A stretch of 64,000 nucleotides of DNA from Vibrio tarriae (lineage in GTDB: Bacteria > Pseudomonadota > Gammaproteobacteria > Enterobacterales > Vibrionaceae): NCBI RefSeq assembly GCF_002216685.1, contig NZ_CP022353.1:1860001-1924000 (forward strand), in the 5' to 3' direction. The notes beneath the pieces were generated by a model. That model made no database searches, was not told the origin of the DNA, and saw nothing but the letters and a program-made list of their open reading frames with translations. Positions 36,552 through 46,049 of the stretch are shown here, one piece after another. Every line of letters begins with the position of its first letter. Position 1 is the first letter of the stretch. Position numbers and translations under genes: made by a program.

Positions 36552-38240
36552 CTATAGGGGTGACTCAATCAGGATGATGCGTGTTTCGTATGGACGTAAC
36601 ACTTGGTGCGCCAACACGCGCTGTAATTCAATACCCGGATAGTTGCCTAGCAAGTAGAGCGCATCATCGAGCGGTAATTCTGGCAGAACGCATTCGGTTT
36701 CGTGACCGTAATAGTTGTTCAAACAGATCAACACTTGTTTCTGATTACGACGCTGATAAGCAAAAATCTCTTTATGCTCCGGCAACAAGTCGGTGTAATC
36801 ACCGTCCGTAATCACCGCCACTTTCTTACGTAGCGATAGCAAACGACGGTAGAAATAGAACACCGAATGCGGGTCTTCTAACGCGGCCTGTGCATTGATT
36901 TCAGGATAGTTATGCGCCACTTCAATCCAAGGTTCTCCACGAGTAAATCCAGCTTGGAGACTGGCATCCCATTGCATTGGCGTGCGTGAATTATCACGAG
37001 ATTTTTGCGCCAAAATCGCCAGCATGTCACTTTCAGAGACACCTTGTTGCTGCACCATAATTTGGTGAATGTTGATGCTTTCAACATCGCGATACTGCTT
37101 GATCGACGTAAAGCCTGGGTTGGTCATTCCAATCTCTTCACCTTGATAGATATAAGGTGTGCCTTGCATTAGGTGAATGGTGGCCGCCAGCATTTTGGCT
37201 GACTCAACTCGGTACTGCTGATCATCACCTAAACGGCTCACAATCCGCGGCTGATCATGGTTACACCAAAACAGTGCGCCCCATCCTTTGCCATTCAGCC
37301 CCGTTTGCCAATGATTGAAAATTTGCTTGAGTTGCAGAAAATCAAACGGCGCTTTCGTCCACTTTTCGCCATTCGGATAATCGACTTTCAAATGATGGAA
37401 ATTAAACACCATAGAAAGCTCTCGACCATCGAGCGCAGAATATTGTTGGCAATGTTCTAAGGTAGTTGAAGACATTTCGCCGACAGTTACGCTGCCATAA
37501 CGCTGGAAAACATCATGGCTGATCTCTTGCAGATACTCATGCACTCTTGGGCCATCGGTGTAAAAACGACGACCATCACCGATTTCATCATTGGCAAAAT
37601 CTTGTTGCTTGGAAATGAGGTTAATCACATCAAGTCGGAAGCCATCGACACCTTTTTCCGCCCAAAATCCGATGATGTTTTTTACTTCTTCTCGAACTTG
37701 CGGATTTTCCCAGTTCAAATCGGCCTGCTCTTTGGCAAACAGATGCAAATAATACTCACCGGTCGCTTCATCCAGCGCCCACGCACTCCCGCCAAATTTG
37801 GATTGCCAGTTGTTCGGCACACCACCGTTAACCGGCTTATGCCAAATATAGTAATCACGGTAAGGGCTATTGCGATCGCCCAATGCAGATTGGAACCAAG
37901 CGTGTTCGGTTGAGGTGTGGTTAACCACGATATCCATGATGATGCGAATACCACGACGATGGGCTTCTTTCAGCAGTTGTTCGAAATCTTGCATCGTGCC
38001 AAAGTCTGGGTTAATCGCGTAATAATCGGCAATGTCATACCCATTATCGACCATAGGCGATTGATAAATCGGCGTCAGCCAAATCGCTTCAATCCCAAGC
38101 TTTTGCAAATAATCGAGCTTGCTGATAATGCCTTGCAGATCGCCCACGCCCTTCGCGCCACTATCGCAAAAACTTTTCGGATAAATTTGATAAATTGCAG
38201 CGGTTTTCCACCAAGGCATGGATTGGGTTGAGCTACTCAT
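36552..38240 (-). CDS. treC: TreC, trehalose-6-phosphate hydrolase
   Basis: A 562-residue GH13 alpha-amylase-family enzyme. Landmarks: WWKTAAIYQIYPKSFCDS at the N-terminus, MDIVVNHTSTEHAWF, the nucleophile Asp in GVDGFRLDVINLIS, the acid Glu in VTVGEMSS, and WCNHDQPRIVSRLGDD. It hydrolyses cytoplasmic trehalose-6-phosphate to glucose and glucose-6-phosphate. It follows treB by 79 bp and is the last gene of the tre operon. Confidence 0.95.
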   Translation of the reverse strand: MSSSTQSMPWWKTAAIYQIYPKSFCDSGAKGVGDLQGIISKLDYLQKLGIEAIWLTPIYQSPMVDNGYDIADYYAINPDFGTMQDFEQLLKEAHRRGIRIIMDIVVNHTSTEHAWFQSALGDRNSPYRDYYIWHKPVNGGVPNNWQSKFGGSAWALDEATGEYYLHLFAKEQADLNWENPQVREEVKNIIGFWAEKGVDGFRLDVINLISKQQDFANDEIGDGRRFYTDGPRVHEYLQEISHDVFQRYGSVTVGEMSSTTLEHCQQYSALDGRELSMVFNFHHLKVDYPNGEKWTKAPFDFLQLKQIFNHWQTGLNGKGWGALFWCNHDQPRIVSRLGDDQQYRVESAKMLAATIHLMQGTPYIYQGEEIGMTNPGFTSIKQYRDVESINIHQIMVQQQGVSESDMLAILAQKSRDNSRTPMQWDASLQAGFTRGEPWIEVAHNYPEINAQAALEDPHSVFYFYRRLLSLRKKVAVITDGDYTDLLPEHKEIFAYQRRNQKQVLICLNNYYGHETECVLPELPLDDALYLLGNYPGIELQRVLAHQVLRPYETRIILIESPL

Positions 38241-38319
38241 ACTACTCTCACTTACTCAAAAAAATTGACTCCAAAACAGAGAAAGGAGTGGCGTAAACCA
38301 CTCCTCAATCGGGTACAGA

Positions 38320-39744
38320 TTAGGCAGCCGAAACGGCCAGTTTGCCTGAACTCTGTGCGCGCTTGTACATCAGCAGAGTCAATGCTGCGGGTACCAAAAT
38401 CGCAATTAGCATGGCGACGAGGTAAATACTCCAAAACTGCGGCTGAATCGAGAGAATACCCGGCAAACCGCCGACACCGATACCGTTGGCCATTACACCA
38501 GCGCTACCACAGACTGCAGCAGCCAAAGCACTGCCGATCATTGCGCTCAGCATAGGGAATTTGTATTTAAGGTTGATACCGTACATCGCAGGTTCAGTTA
38601 CACCAAGGTAAGCGGAAATCGCCGCCGGTACAGAAATGTCCCGTTCGCCGTGCTTTTTACTGATGATAATGATGCCCACTACCGCCGAAGCCTGAGCAAT
38701 GTTGGATAGCGCAATCAAAGGCCAAATTGGCGTACCACCCAGCTCTTGCATCAGCTGCAGATCTACCGCGTTAGTGGTGTGGTGAATACCAGTAATCACG
38801 AGAGGCGCATACAGAAAGCCAAACAGCGTCGAGCCAATTACCGCAAAATCACCCGTCATCGCCGCTTTCGCCGCAAATGCAACACCATCACCAATCACGC
38901 GACCAAATGGACCGATAAAGGCGTGGGCAAGCACCACTGACACAATGATTGATACAAACGGCACCACTACCAGATAGAGGTAAGAAGGCACCACACGTCT
39001 TAAATTATTTTCAATAAAGGCTAATGCCACACCGGCCAAGATAGCGGGGATTACCTGAGCTTGGTAACCCACTTTTTCAATCGCAAACAGCCCGAAATCC
39101 CACACTTCTGGCACTTCTTTACCGATCAGGTAAGCGTTCATCAATTGCGGAGAAACCAGCGTTACCCCAAGGGTAATACCGAGGATTGGCGTACCGCCAA
39201 GTTTTTTCACGGTTGACCAGCAGACACCGACAGGTAAGAAGAAGAAAATCGCTTCGCCAATTAACCACAAGAACGCATGGACTGATGCCCAAAACTGACT
39301 GATTTCAGTCAGAGTTTTGCCATCAAACATGCGAATGTCGCCAATCACATTACGAAAACCGAGGATCAAACCACCAGTGATGATCGCAGGCAGTAGTGGC
39401 ACAAAAATTTCAGCCAAATGGGAGATGCCACGCTCTAGCACATTCATGTTTTGACGCGCAGCCACTTTCGCATCGTCTTTGGAAACCGCTTGTTTACCCG
39501 TTTGTTCCAGCAGCATTTTGTATACGTGATCGACTTCGGTACCAATCACGACTTGAAATTGTCCAGCATTGGTAAAGCAGCCCTTTACCATACTTAGTGC
39601 TTCCAAGCCCGCCTTATCAGCCTGCTCTGGCTGATTCAGCACAAAGCGTAAGCGTGTCAAACAGTGAGTAACGCTCGCAATATTGCTTTCGCCTCCCACC
39701 AATTCGATAAGACGCGTAACGTCTTGTTTCGCAATCTTACTCAT
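38320..39744 (-). CDS. treB: TreB, trehalose-specific PTS IIBC component
   Basis: A 474-residue PTS permease. The IIB domain carries the phosphorylated Cys in SVTHCLTRLRFVL (about 24-36). The IIC domain has about ten membrane segments (IFVPLLPAIITGGLILG, PLVITGIHHTTNAVDLQLM, GVTEPAMYGINLKYKFP). It imports and phosphorylates trehalose and needs a separate IIA(Glc). I start at ATG 39744, preceded by GAGGAT; an in-frame ATG lies 12 bp further up. Confidence 0.95.
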   Translation of the reverse strand: MSKIAKQDVTRLIELVGGESNIASVTHCLTRLRFVLNQPEQADKAGLEALSMVKGCFTNAGQFQVVIGTEVDHVYKMLLEQTGKQAVSKDDAKVAARQNMNVLERGISHLAEIFVPLLPAIITGGLILGFRNVIGDIRMFDGKTLTEISQFWASVHAFLWLIGEAIFFFLPVGVCWSTVKKLGGTPILGITLGVTLVSPQLMNAYLIGKEVPEVWDFGLFAIEKVGYQAQVIPAILAGVALAFIENNLRRVVPSYLYLVVVPFVSIIVSVVLAHAFIGPFGRVIGDGVAFAAKAAMTGDFAVIGSTLFGFLYAPLVITGIHHTTNAVDLQLMQELGGTPIWPLIALSNIAQASAVVGIIIISKKHGERDISVPAAISAYLGVTEPAMYGINLKYKFPMLSAMIGSALAAAVCGSAGVMANGIGVGGLPGILSIQPQFWSIYLVAMLIAILVPAALTLLMYKRAQSSGKLAVSAA

Positions 39745-39783
39745 ATCCTCGTCCACCCTATTGAATTGTTATGCTTGCAGCAA

Positions 39784-39799
39784 TTGGGAACAGTCCCAA
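39784..39799. promoter_or_regulatory. TreR operator 1 (treB-proximal)
   Basis: TTGGGAACAGTCCCAA is a perfect TTGGGA-N4-TCCCAA dyad 40 bp upstream of treB. It matches operator 2 in core and spacing, as expected for the LacI-family repressor TreR. Confidence 0.85.
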
Positions 39800-39840
39800 A
39801 TCAATTGGTGCGATATTGACACAATGCATAACAGATAAAA

Positions 39841-39856
39841 ATGGGAACAATCCCAT
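39841..39856. promoter_or_regulatory. TreR operator 2
   Basis: ATGGGAACAATCCCAT shares the GGGAACA-TCCC core with operator 1, 57 bp away centre to centre. Paired operators suggest cooperative or looping repression of treBC. Confidence 0.85.
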
Positions 39857-39858
39857 TA

Positions 39859-39874
39859 ATTGAATGCGATCACA
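39859..39874 (-). promoter_or_regulatory. Candidate CRP site upstream of treB
   Basis: On the minus strand TGTGATCGCATTCAAT has one perfect half-site (TGTGA), the right 6-bp spacer, and a weak second half (TCAAT against TCACA). PTS sugar operons are typically CRP-activated. It abuts TreR operator 2. Confidence 0.5.
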
Positions 39875-39982
39875 TTGTGCGTTATTTGCGCATGATTTTA
39901 GTGTAGTAAAAAGAGAGTCAAACTCGCGAAACAATACAATTCACGAATTATCAAAGGACATAAATAAAAAAGAAGGAGGCCG

Positions 39983-40933
39983 TTACCGCGATACTGGCAT
40001 CTGTGTTAGATGCATACAGCCGTTTTCAGGGCCACACAGTTGCTCGATCAGTAAATCGGCAGCTAATTTGCCCGCTTCACGATAGCCGGGGTCGACACTA
40101 AAAATGTTCGGAAATAGAAAAGAGAGCAGTTCATTGCCCCCAACCCCAGTCACCACCACATCATCACGTTGCAGCTCTTGTAAACGCTTAATCACACCCA
40201 GTGCCAAAGTATCACTGGCACACACAATCGCTTGAGTTTGCTCAGTCAGCACTTTATCCACTAGCTGATAGGCGCTTTCATGGTGTAGCTGCCCGGTTTG
40301 GTAATTCGCGACAATCTTATGCTGCGTGCACCAGTTAAGGTAAGCATTAAGCCGTTGCTCACCCGTGGTTTTGTCCCGTGGGTCGACCCCAATGAACGCG
40401 ATATGACGTAGCTGTTTTTGGGCTAGATGCTGCAGCGCACGCTCAATCACGCCTGCATTGTCATAGTTGATCGAGGAAATCTCGTCGCTGTGCATAGCCA
40501 AGAGCACGCAGCGATGCTGCCAACTGAGCAAGGCATCGTGATCGATATCGGTAAAGCCAAACACGATCACGCCATCCACTTGTCGTTTGGCCAGCACTTT
40601 TAAATGGGCATTGGTTTTTTCACGGCTAAACTGGCTCTCCATGATCACCACATCGTAACCGTGAGCATAGAAGGCTTGCAGCATAGTGCTGACCGCTTTG
40701 TTTTCAGAAGGAGAATCCAGACGCGAGATAATAATACCCACGACTTTTTGGCTGCCACCACGCATGGTTTGTGCCGATTTGGATGGCACATACCCCGACT
40801 CCGCAATCACCTGCTCCACTTTAGCGCGGGTTTCAGGTTTCACTTTGGGATCATTGGTTAACACGCGCGAAACGGTGGATTTACCAACGCCCGAGAGTCT
40901 AGCAATGTCTAAAATCGTCAGTTTTCGATTCAT
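39983..40933 (-). CDS. treR: TreR, LacI-family trehalose repressor
   Basis: A 316-residue LacI/GalR regulator. The N-terminal helix-turn-helix is clear (LTILDIARLSGVGKSTVSRVL, about 4-24, with hinge ESGYVPSKSAQTM). A periplasmic-binding-protein-like sugar domain follows (VVGIIISRLDS, VDGVIVFGFTD, AIVCASDTLALGVIKRLQEL). It represses treBC through the two dyads upstream of treB; the inducer in this family is trehalose-6-phosphate. It is encoded upstream of treB in the same direction, with the operators between them. Confidence 0.93.
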   Translation of the reverse strand: MNRKLTILDIARLSGVGKSTVSRVLTNDPKVKPETRAKVEQVIAESGYVPSKSAQTMRGGSQKVVGIIISRLDSPSENKAVSTMLQAFYAHGYDVVIMESQFSREKTNAHLKVLAKRQVDGVIVFGFTDIDHDALLSWQHRCVLLAMHSDEISSINYDNAGVIERALQHLAQKQLRHIAFIGVDPRDKTTGEQRLNAYLNWCTQHKIVANYQTGQLHHESAYQLVDKVLTEQTQAIVCASDTLALGVIKRLQELQRDDVVVTGVGGNELLSFLFPNIFSVDPGYREAGKLAADLLIEQLCGPENGCMHLTQMPVSR

Positions 40934-40998
40934 GCGCTGTGTTTGGTAATCATCAATAAGAAAGATAAAGATCAGCAGATAAGGCCGCTGAAGCGACC

Positions 40999-41559
40999 TT
41001 ATTTTTTCACTCGCAGTAGATAATGAGGCACATCGCGAATGCTATCGAGCACGACGCTCGCCAAGGCTTCGCCTTGCTCAGTAATAGGCTTACCGGTGCG
41101 CACCAAAATCTTAGTGCCCACACCCGCCGCTTCTGCTGCCATCATATCTTCCGCTTTGTCACCGACCATCACCGAATTAGTCATGTCAATATTGAGGAAA
41201 TCACGCGCCGAAAGAAACATACCCGGCTTAGGTTTGCGGCAATCACACTCTTCTTTATATTGCCCAATTCCATGTTCAGCATGGTGTGGACAGTAATAGA
41301 TACCGTCAAATTCAACGCCATTATCGGCAAAATTCCAGTCCATCCACTGGGTGAGAGAAATGAAACGCTCTTCACTGAATTTGCCGCGCGCAATGCCGGA
41401 TTGGTTGGTGACCAACACCAACAAATAGCCCATACGCTGCAAAGCCGCAGTCGCTTCAAATACACCTTCAATAAATTGGAAATCGTGCTCATCATGCACG
41501 TAACCGTGATCGACGTTGATCACGCCATCACGGTCCAGAAATACGGCGGGTTTGGCCAA
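40999..41559 (-). CDS. gmhB: GmhB, D-glycero-beta-D-manno-heptose-1,7-bisphosphate 7-phosphatase
   Basis: A 186-residue HAD phosphatase. The nucleophile motif is [16 protein letters not shown] (about 6-21), with [12 protein letters not shown], the zinc-binding [21 protein letters not shown], and late KPGMF and [10 protein letters not shown]. It acts in ADP-heptose synthesis for the LPS core. Length equals the usual GmhB. It stands between treR and metN, transcribed away from metN. Confidence 0.95.
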   Translation of the reverse strand: MAKPAVFLDRDGVINVDHGYVHDEHDFQFIEGVFEATAALQRMGYLLVLVTNQSGIARGKFSEERFISLTQWMDWNFADNGVEFDGIYYCPHHAEHGIGQYKEECDCRKPKPGMFLSARDFLNIDMTNSVMVGDKAEDMMAAEAAGVGTKILVRTGKPITEQGEALASVVLDSIRDVPHYLLRVKK

Positions 41560-41678
41560 AATGCTATCTCTTTCAAGTCACTTTGCGCGAATTATTGCAC
41601 GCTTTATTTTTTTCATCACTATCTATATTTTTTAGTCACTATCTAATTACTTTCTCGTCTAATCAGTTACAACCATTT

Positions 41679-41694
41679 AGACGTCTAGACGTAA
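41679..41694. promoter_or_regulatory. MetJ operator (tandem met boxes)
   Basis: The perfect met box AGACGTCT (41679-41686) is directly followed by AGACGTAA (41687-41694), six of eight matching. Tandem 8-mers are the MetJ operator form. It lies about 100 bp upstream of metN, adjacent to the promoter. Confidence 0.9.
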
Positions 41695-41703
41695 AAATAT
41701 CTA

Positions 41704-41732
41704 TTGACTTAAACTCGGCAAGCCCATAGCAT
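41704..41732 (+). promoter_or_regulatory. Candidate sigma-70 promoter of metNIQ
   Basis: TTGACT (41704-41709) and TAGCAT (41727-41732) are 17 bp apart, immediately downstream of the met boxes, so MetJ would overlap or abut RNA polymerase. Confidence 0.6.
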
Positions 41733-41793
41733 CGACTACCAATTGAGGAAGAGGCCAACAGATTATTCTGCCTCGAGCAGTACAGGGTTGCAC

Positions 41794-42828
41794 ATGATTG
41801 AGATTAAAAGCGTAAATAAGGTGTTCTATCAGGGGGATAAACAAATCCACGCCCTGAAAGACATCAATTTATTCATTCCACAGGGTACGATTTTTGGGGT
41901 GATTGGCTCATCCGGTGCCGGAAAAAGTACGCTGATCCGTTGTGTCAACATGCTAGAAAAACCGACCAGCGGCCAAGTGATTGTCGATGGTGTGGATCTC
42001 ACCACGCTCAGTAATCCACAACTGTGCGCGGCTCGCCGTAACATAGGTATGATTTTCCAGCATTTTAATCTGCTTTCATCACGCACTGTGTTTGAAAACG
42101 TAGCTCTGCCACTTGAGTTAGCGGGCCAATCACAACAGCATATCGAAACGAAAGTGACTGAATTGCTGGCCCTGGTTGGTCTCTCTGAGAAAAGAGAGAG
42201 CTACCCAGCCAATCTGTCAGGCGGCCAGAAGCAACGTGTCGCGATTGCACGCGCTTTGGCAAGCGATCCCAAAGTATTGCTGTGTGATGAAGCCACCAGC
42301 GCGCTCGATCCAGCGACAACGCAGTCGATTCTGGAACTGCTCAAAGAGATTAACCGTAAGCTCAACCTGACCATTTTGCTGATTACCCATGAAATGGATG
42401 TGGTGAAAAGCATCTGTCACGAAGTGGCGATCATTGGTGGCGGAGAGCTGGTAGAGAAAGGCACAGTCGGCGATATTTTTGCTCATCCGAAAACCGAGTT
42501 GGCGCATCAATTTATCCGTTCAACGTTGGATTTGTCGATTCCAGAGGATTATCAAGTACGCTTACAGCCAACTCGCGTGGCGGGCAGCTACCCATTGGTG
42601 CGTTTGGAATTTACCGGAGCGACCGTGGATGCGCCGTTGATGACGCAAATTGCCCGCAAATACAATATTGATGTCAGCATTCTGAGCTCAGATCTGGATT
42701 ACGCTGGTGGAGTGAAATTTGGCATGATGGTCGCTGAAATTTTTGGTAATGCCGATGATGATGAAGCCGCAATTAATTATCTGCGCGAAAACAACGTTAA
42801 AGTAGAGGTGCTGGGCTATGTCCTTTAA
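41794..42828 (+). CDS. metN: MetN, methionine ABC importer ATPase
   Basis: A 344-residue ATPase from ATG 41794, with AGGG seven bases upstream (a longer frame starts at 41743 without support). Motifs: Walker [10 protein letters not shown], the ABC signature [16 protein letters not shown], and Walker [13 protein letters not shown] with the switch His in LLITHEMD. The C-terminal NIL domain (about 265-344), which binds methionine and inhibits transport, is present. First gene of metNIQ, overlapping metI by 11 bp. Confidence 0.97.
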   Translation: MIEIKSVNKVFYQGDKQIHALKDINLFIPQGTIFGVIGSSGAGKSTLIRCVNMLEKPTSGQVIVDGVDLTTLSNPQLCAARRNIGMIFQHFNLLSSRTVFENVALPLELAGQSQQHIETKVTELLALVGLSEKRESYPANLSGGQKQRVAIARALASDPKVLLCDEATSALDPATTQSILELLKEINRKLNLTILLITHEMDVVKSICHEVAIIGGGELVEKGTVGDIFAHPKTELAHQFIRSTLDLSIPEDYQVRLQPTRVAGSYPLVRLEFTGATVDAPLMTQIARKYNIDVSILSSDLDYAGGVKFGMMVAEIFGNADDDEAAINYLRENNVKVEVLGYVL

Positions 42829-43495
42829 TACGATTGCACAATGGCTTGCACTCAATGGCGACCTACTGCTAACCGCCACATGGCAAACACTGTATATGGT
42901 CGCGATTGCAGGTGTGGTGGGTTTTGCGCTAGGGATTCCGCTTGGGGTGATTCTACACACCACTAAAAAAGATGGCTTGCTAGAAAACCTACCGCTCAAT
43001 AGCATTCTTGGTGCGATTGTTAACGTAGGTCGCTCCGTCCCCTTTTTAGTGTTGATGGTCGCGATCATTCCAGTCACCAAACTGATTGTCGGCACCTTCA
43101 TCGGTACCACGGCGGCGATTGTCCCTCTTACGATTGGAGCAATTCCGTTTGTAGCACGACTGATTGAAAGTGCACTGCTTGAAGTGCCAACCGGCTTAGT
43201 GGAAGCGGCGCAGTCCATGGGCGCGACGCCACTGCAAATCATTCGTAAGGTACTGCTGCCTGAAGCGCTACCGACGATTTTAAACTCAGTCACGATTACA
43301 CTTGTGACACTGGTCAGCTACTCAGCCATGGCAGGTACCGTTGGCGGTGGTGGTCTGGGCGATGTGGCTATCCGTTACGGATTCCACCGTTACGACATCA
43401 CCATCATGGCGGTCACAGTAGTCATGCTGATTGTACTGGTACAAATTATTCAATCCATCGGTGATGCGTTGGTACGCCGTGTCGATCATCGATAA
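42818..43495 (+). CDS. metI: MetI, methionine ABC importer permease
   Basis: A 225-residue permease with about five membrane segments. The ABC coupling motif is visible in [27 protein letters not shown] (shown in part; EAA loop near 128-154). It forms the channel for D- and L-methionine with MetN. Start ATG lies inside the end of metN. Confidence 0.96.
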   Translation: MSFNTIAQWLALNGDLLLTATWQTLYMVAIAGVVGFALGIPLGVILHTTKKDGLLENLPLNSILGAIVNVGRSVPFLVLMVAIIPVTKLIVGTFIGTTAAIVPLTIGAIPFVARLIESALLEVPTGLVEAAQSMGATPLQIIRKVLLPEALPTILNSVTITLVTLVSYSAMAGTVGGGGLGDVAIRYGFHRYDITIMAVTVVMLIVLVQIIQSIGDALVRRVDHR

Positions 43496-43531
43496 GCAAA
43501 ACAAAAGCCTTTTTTGAACAAGGAGTTCATC

Positions 43532-44341
43532 ATGAAGTTTAGCCTGAAAAGTTTACTGACTATTGCTGCTGCAGCCTCAACCCTGATTTTGGCCGGCTGT
43601 GGTGAAAAAGCCGTGGATAACAACAAAGTGAAAATTGGTGTTATGGCAGGGGCTGAAGCACAAGTTGCGGAAGTGGCAGCCAAAGTGGCTAAAGAAAAAT
43701 ACAATCTGGATGTCGAACTGGTGACTTTTACCGATTACGTAACACCAAACGCGGCATTGGATGACGGTTCTATCGATGCGAACGCTTTCCAGCACAAACC
43801 ATACTTAGATAAACAAGTCGCTGATCGTGGTTACAAGCTAGCGATCGTCGGTAACACCTTCGTTTACCCAATCGCAGGTTACTCAAAACAGGTCAAATCG
43901 GTTGATGATCTACAAGATGGCGCACGCATCGCGGTTCCAAACGATCCAACTAACCTAGGTCGCTCACTGTTGCTGCTGCAACAACAAGGTCTGCTCAAAC
44001 TGCGTGAAGACGTCGGTCTGCTAGCGACCGTACGTGACATCGTTGAAAATCCAAAGAAACTTGAGATCCTCGAATTAGATGCTGCACAGCTACCACGTTC
44101 ACTGGATGATGTTGCTCTGTCTATCATCAACACCACTTATGCGAGCTCAATCAACTTAACACCAGAAAAAGATGGTATCTTTGTTGAAAATAAAGAGTCA
44201 CCATATGTAAACCTCCTAGTAGCACGTGAAGCAAACGTGAACGCGGAAAACGTACAAAACTTCAAGAAAGCCTACCAAACCGAAGAAGTCGCTAAAGCTG
44301 CTTCTGAAATCTTCCAAGGTGGCGCAGTTAAGGGTTGGTAA
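43532..44341 (+). CDS. metQ: MetQ, methionine-binding lipoprotein
   Basis: A 269-residue substrate-binding lipoprotein from ATG 43532, which follows AAGGAG; an earlier in-frame ATG at 43514 lacks such support. The lipobox is LILAGCGEK. NlpA/MetQ family motifs include KIGVMAGAEAQVAEVA, VTFTDYVTPNAALDDGSIDANAFQH (seen in pieces) and PNDPTNLGRSLLLLQ. It delivers methionine to MetNI and is followed by a terminator. Confidence 0.96.
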   Translation: MKFSLKSLLTIAAAASTLILAGCGEKAVDNNKVKIGVMAGAEAQVAEVAAKVAKEKYNLDVELVTFTDYVTPNAALDDGSIDANAFQHKPYLDKQVADRGYKLAIVGNTFVYPIAGYSKQVKSVDDLQDGARIAVPNDPTNLGRSLLLLQQQGLLKLREDVGLLATVRDIVENPKKLEILELDAAQLPRSLDDVALSIINTTYASSINLTPEKDGIFVENKESPYVNLLVAREANVNAENVQNFKKAYQTEEVAKAASEIFQGGAVKGW

Positions 44342-44392
44342 TGGCTTAACATTAAGCATTAGCCTTTAAAAACAAAGCATTGAAATAAGATC

Positions 44393-44423
44393 AAAAAAGG
44401 TTGGCTTTAAGCCAACCTTTTTT
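44393..44423 (+). terminator. Terminator of metNIQ
   Basis: AAAAAAGGTTGGCT, TTA, AGCCAACCTTTTTT is a stem with A and T tracts on either side, 52 bp after the metQ stop. Confidence 0.93.
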
Positions 44424-44468
44424 ATTACCGCGATCCTTTTAATACTGGCGATCCTTTTAATCCTGAGA

Positions 44469-44594
44469 TACCCAAACTACTTGGAGTTGCAGGTAGGCGG
44501 CAAGTGAGTTCATCCCCATGAGCATAGATACACTATGTGATTGGGGTGAGCAAACGTAGCCAACACCGCTGCAGCTTCAAGTAGGAAGGGTATA
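44469..44594. repeat. ERIC element, full length (about 126 bp)
   Basis: An imperfect inverted-repeat element of the expected ERIC size. Its conserved core reads TGTGATTGGGGTGAGCAAACG, in two parts, then TAGCCAACACCGCTGCAGCTTCAAGTA and a GGGTAT end, matching the enterobacterial repetitive intergenic consensus as I recall it. TA dinucleotides at both ends fit ERIC insertion. Confidence 0.88.
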
Positions 44595-44626
44595 GAAAGA
44601 CCGCGAATGTGGATGCTCTCCCAACG

Positions 44627-45403
44627 CTATTTCAAATGATCCCAAGAAATATTGGAGACGATTCGGCACGGCTCACAACGGAAATGGAAGATGTCATGCA
44701 GTGGCTCATCAAGCAGCCAGTGACCGCCACATTTAGGGCAAAGGCGCGCTTTTTCTTGCGCTAAACTACTGCCCCCCACCCGATACTGGTAGTAATACGT
44801 GGGTACTTTAGTCAAAAATTCAATCCGGCCACGTAAATCCCAACCTCGGCGGAACAAATCACTATCCACATCGCATATCTCATGCAGTGCGGCATGCTCA
44901 GCTTTGCACGCTCCGGCCATTTGCAACTCATCACACGCTTGCCACTCAGTTTGCCATTTGATCACCGCTTTGTGGTCACCATTAAAGGTCGGCGGATTAC
45001 GATACAGTGGAATAGGCAACAGACTTTCACCACTGCGCAGTGGTGAACAAGTATGAACATAGGTAGTGTACAGCACTTGCCAACTCGGAGTTTCCTCTTC
45101 TGCAGCTTGTTCTGAGTTAATATCTAACCCAAGCACGCGAACTTTCGGCGCGAGCAAACTGGCCTCACTTAAACGGCTCACACAAGTTTCAACATATTCG
45201 GAATGAAATTTCGGGTGCAAGCTCTCTTTTTCAGGACACACGGCGCGCACATAAAACACCCCGTCGCCCAGCACAATAGGAAACTCACGCCCCAATACTT
45301 GTCCGTTATAGCGCAGCGCATCCATCAAACCATTGATGGCTTTATCCACGGCGCTGATGGTGGTGTTATCAAAACACTCAAATTCCAACTCAACCACGTA
45401 CAT
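44627..45403 (-). CDS. Zinc-ribbon-containing protein, DUF2310 family
   Basis: A 258-residue cytoplasmic protein. The C-terminal zinc ribbon is explicit: LCPKCGGHWLL and HFRCEPCRIVS give two CXXC pairs (about 219-250). The N-terminal part (YVVELEFECFDNTTIS, GREFPIVLGDGVFYVRAVCP) belongs to the DUF2310 family found beside syd in gamma-proteobacteria. Function is unknown. It starts one base after the syd stop codon, so the two are one operon. Confidence 0.85.
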   Translation of the reverse strand: MYVVELEFECFDNTTISAVDKAINGLMDALRYNGQVLGREFPIVLGDGVFYVRAVCPEKESLHPKFHSEYVETCVSRLSEASLLAPKVRVLGLDINSEQAAEEETPSWQVLYTTYVHTCSPLRSGESLLPIPLYRNPPTFNGDHKAVIKWQTEWQACDELQMAGACKAEHAALHEICDVDSDLFRRGWDLRGRIEFLTKVPTYYYQYRVGGSSLAQEKARLCPKCGGHWLLDEPLHDIFHFRCEPCRIVSNISWDHLK

Positions 45404-45404
45404 C

Positions 45405-45953
45405 TCAATTCACCACAGGTTCAAGTTGTTCTAAAAATGCGGCAAGGTCAGCTGTCAACACTTCTCGTTGCGCCGTGCCAAGCTTTTCTAGGATCACATT
45501 GCCACTCAGGTTACACACTGAAACCACCGCCATTTCATCCTCGGTAGTCGCGATAAACACGGTTGGTTTTTGCTTTAAGCGACGCTGCATCACTAAATGA
45601 CCCAAGATGTTTTCCTGCAAGCGGGTGAAATCATCTTCACTCCAAACTTGCAGCAGGGTTAATTCACGACCGCGCCAATGCGCGGGCATATCTGCACTAA
45701 ACTGGCTGGCGTAAAACGCTTTAATATCCTCGTGCAGCGTAAGCTCAATCGCTCGCTCGACATTACTGAAATCCGCCCACACCTCCCGATTGACGGGACG
45801 CCAGCGCACCACATCGGTTAGCTCTTCAACCACACAAGGCGAAGCCAGTCCCAACAATTCATCATTTGCCGGTAACTGGCAGGTTTGCTGTGCACATTGT
45901 TGTACAAAACGCTGACTAAATGCACTCAAGGCTTGCACTACGCTTTGCGTCAT
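45405..45953 (-). CDS. syd: Syd, SecY-interacting protein
   Basis: A 182-residue protein matching Syd: [15 protein letters not shown] at the N-terminus, [59 protein letters not shown] and [17 protein letters not shown]. Syd binds the cytoplasmic face of SecY. I take ATG 45953, preceded by GGAG; longer in-frame starts exist up to 46001. It is divergent from queF. Confidence 0.95.
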   Translation of the reverse strand: MTQSVVQALSAFSQRFVQQCAQQTCQLPANDELLGLASPCVVEELTDVVRWRPVNREVWADFSNVERAIELTLHEDIKAFYASQFSADMPAHWRGRELTLLQVWSEDDFTRLQENILGHLVMQRRLKQKPTVFIATTEDEMAVVSVCNLSGNVILEKLGTAQREVLTADLAAFLEQLEPVVN

Positions 45954-46049
45954 AATCATCTCCATGTTGAGTTTGCGCCGCCTCGTTAATGACACTGGCA
46001 CTGGGATTGCGTAAAATTCTGCACATTCTAATTGAATCGACTGAAAAAC

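Noticed and set aside
41023..41646. 207-codon plus-strand ORF over gmhB
   Set aside because: It is antisense to an intact, motif-complete gmhB and looks like a shadow frame.
42688..43293. 201-codon minus-strand ORF over metN and metI
   Set aside because: Ser/Thr/Ile-rich shadow of the metNI coding strand, with no domain features.
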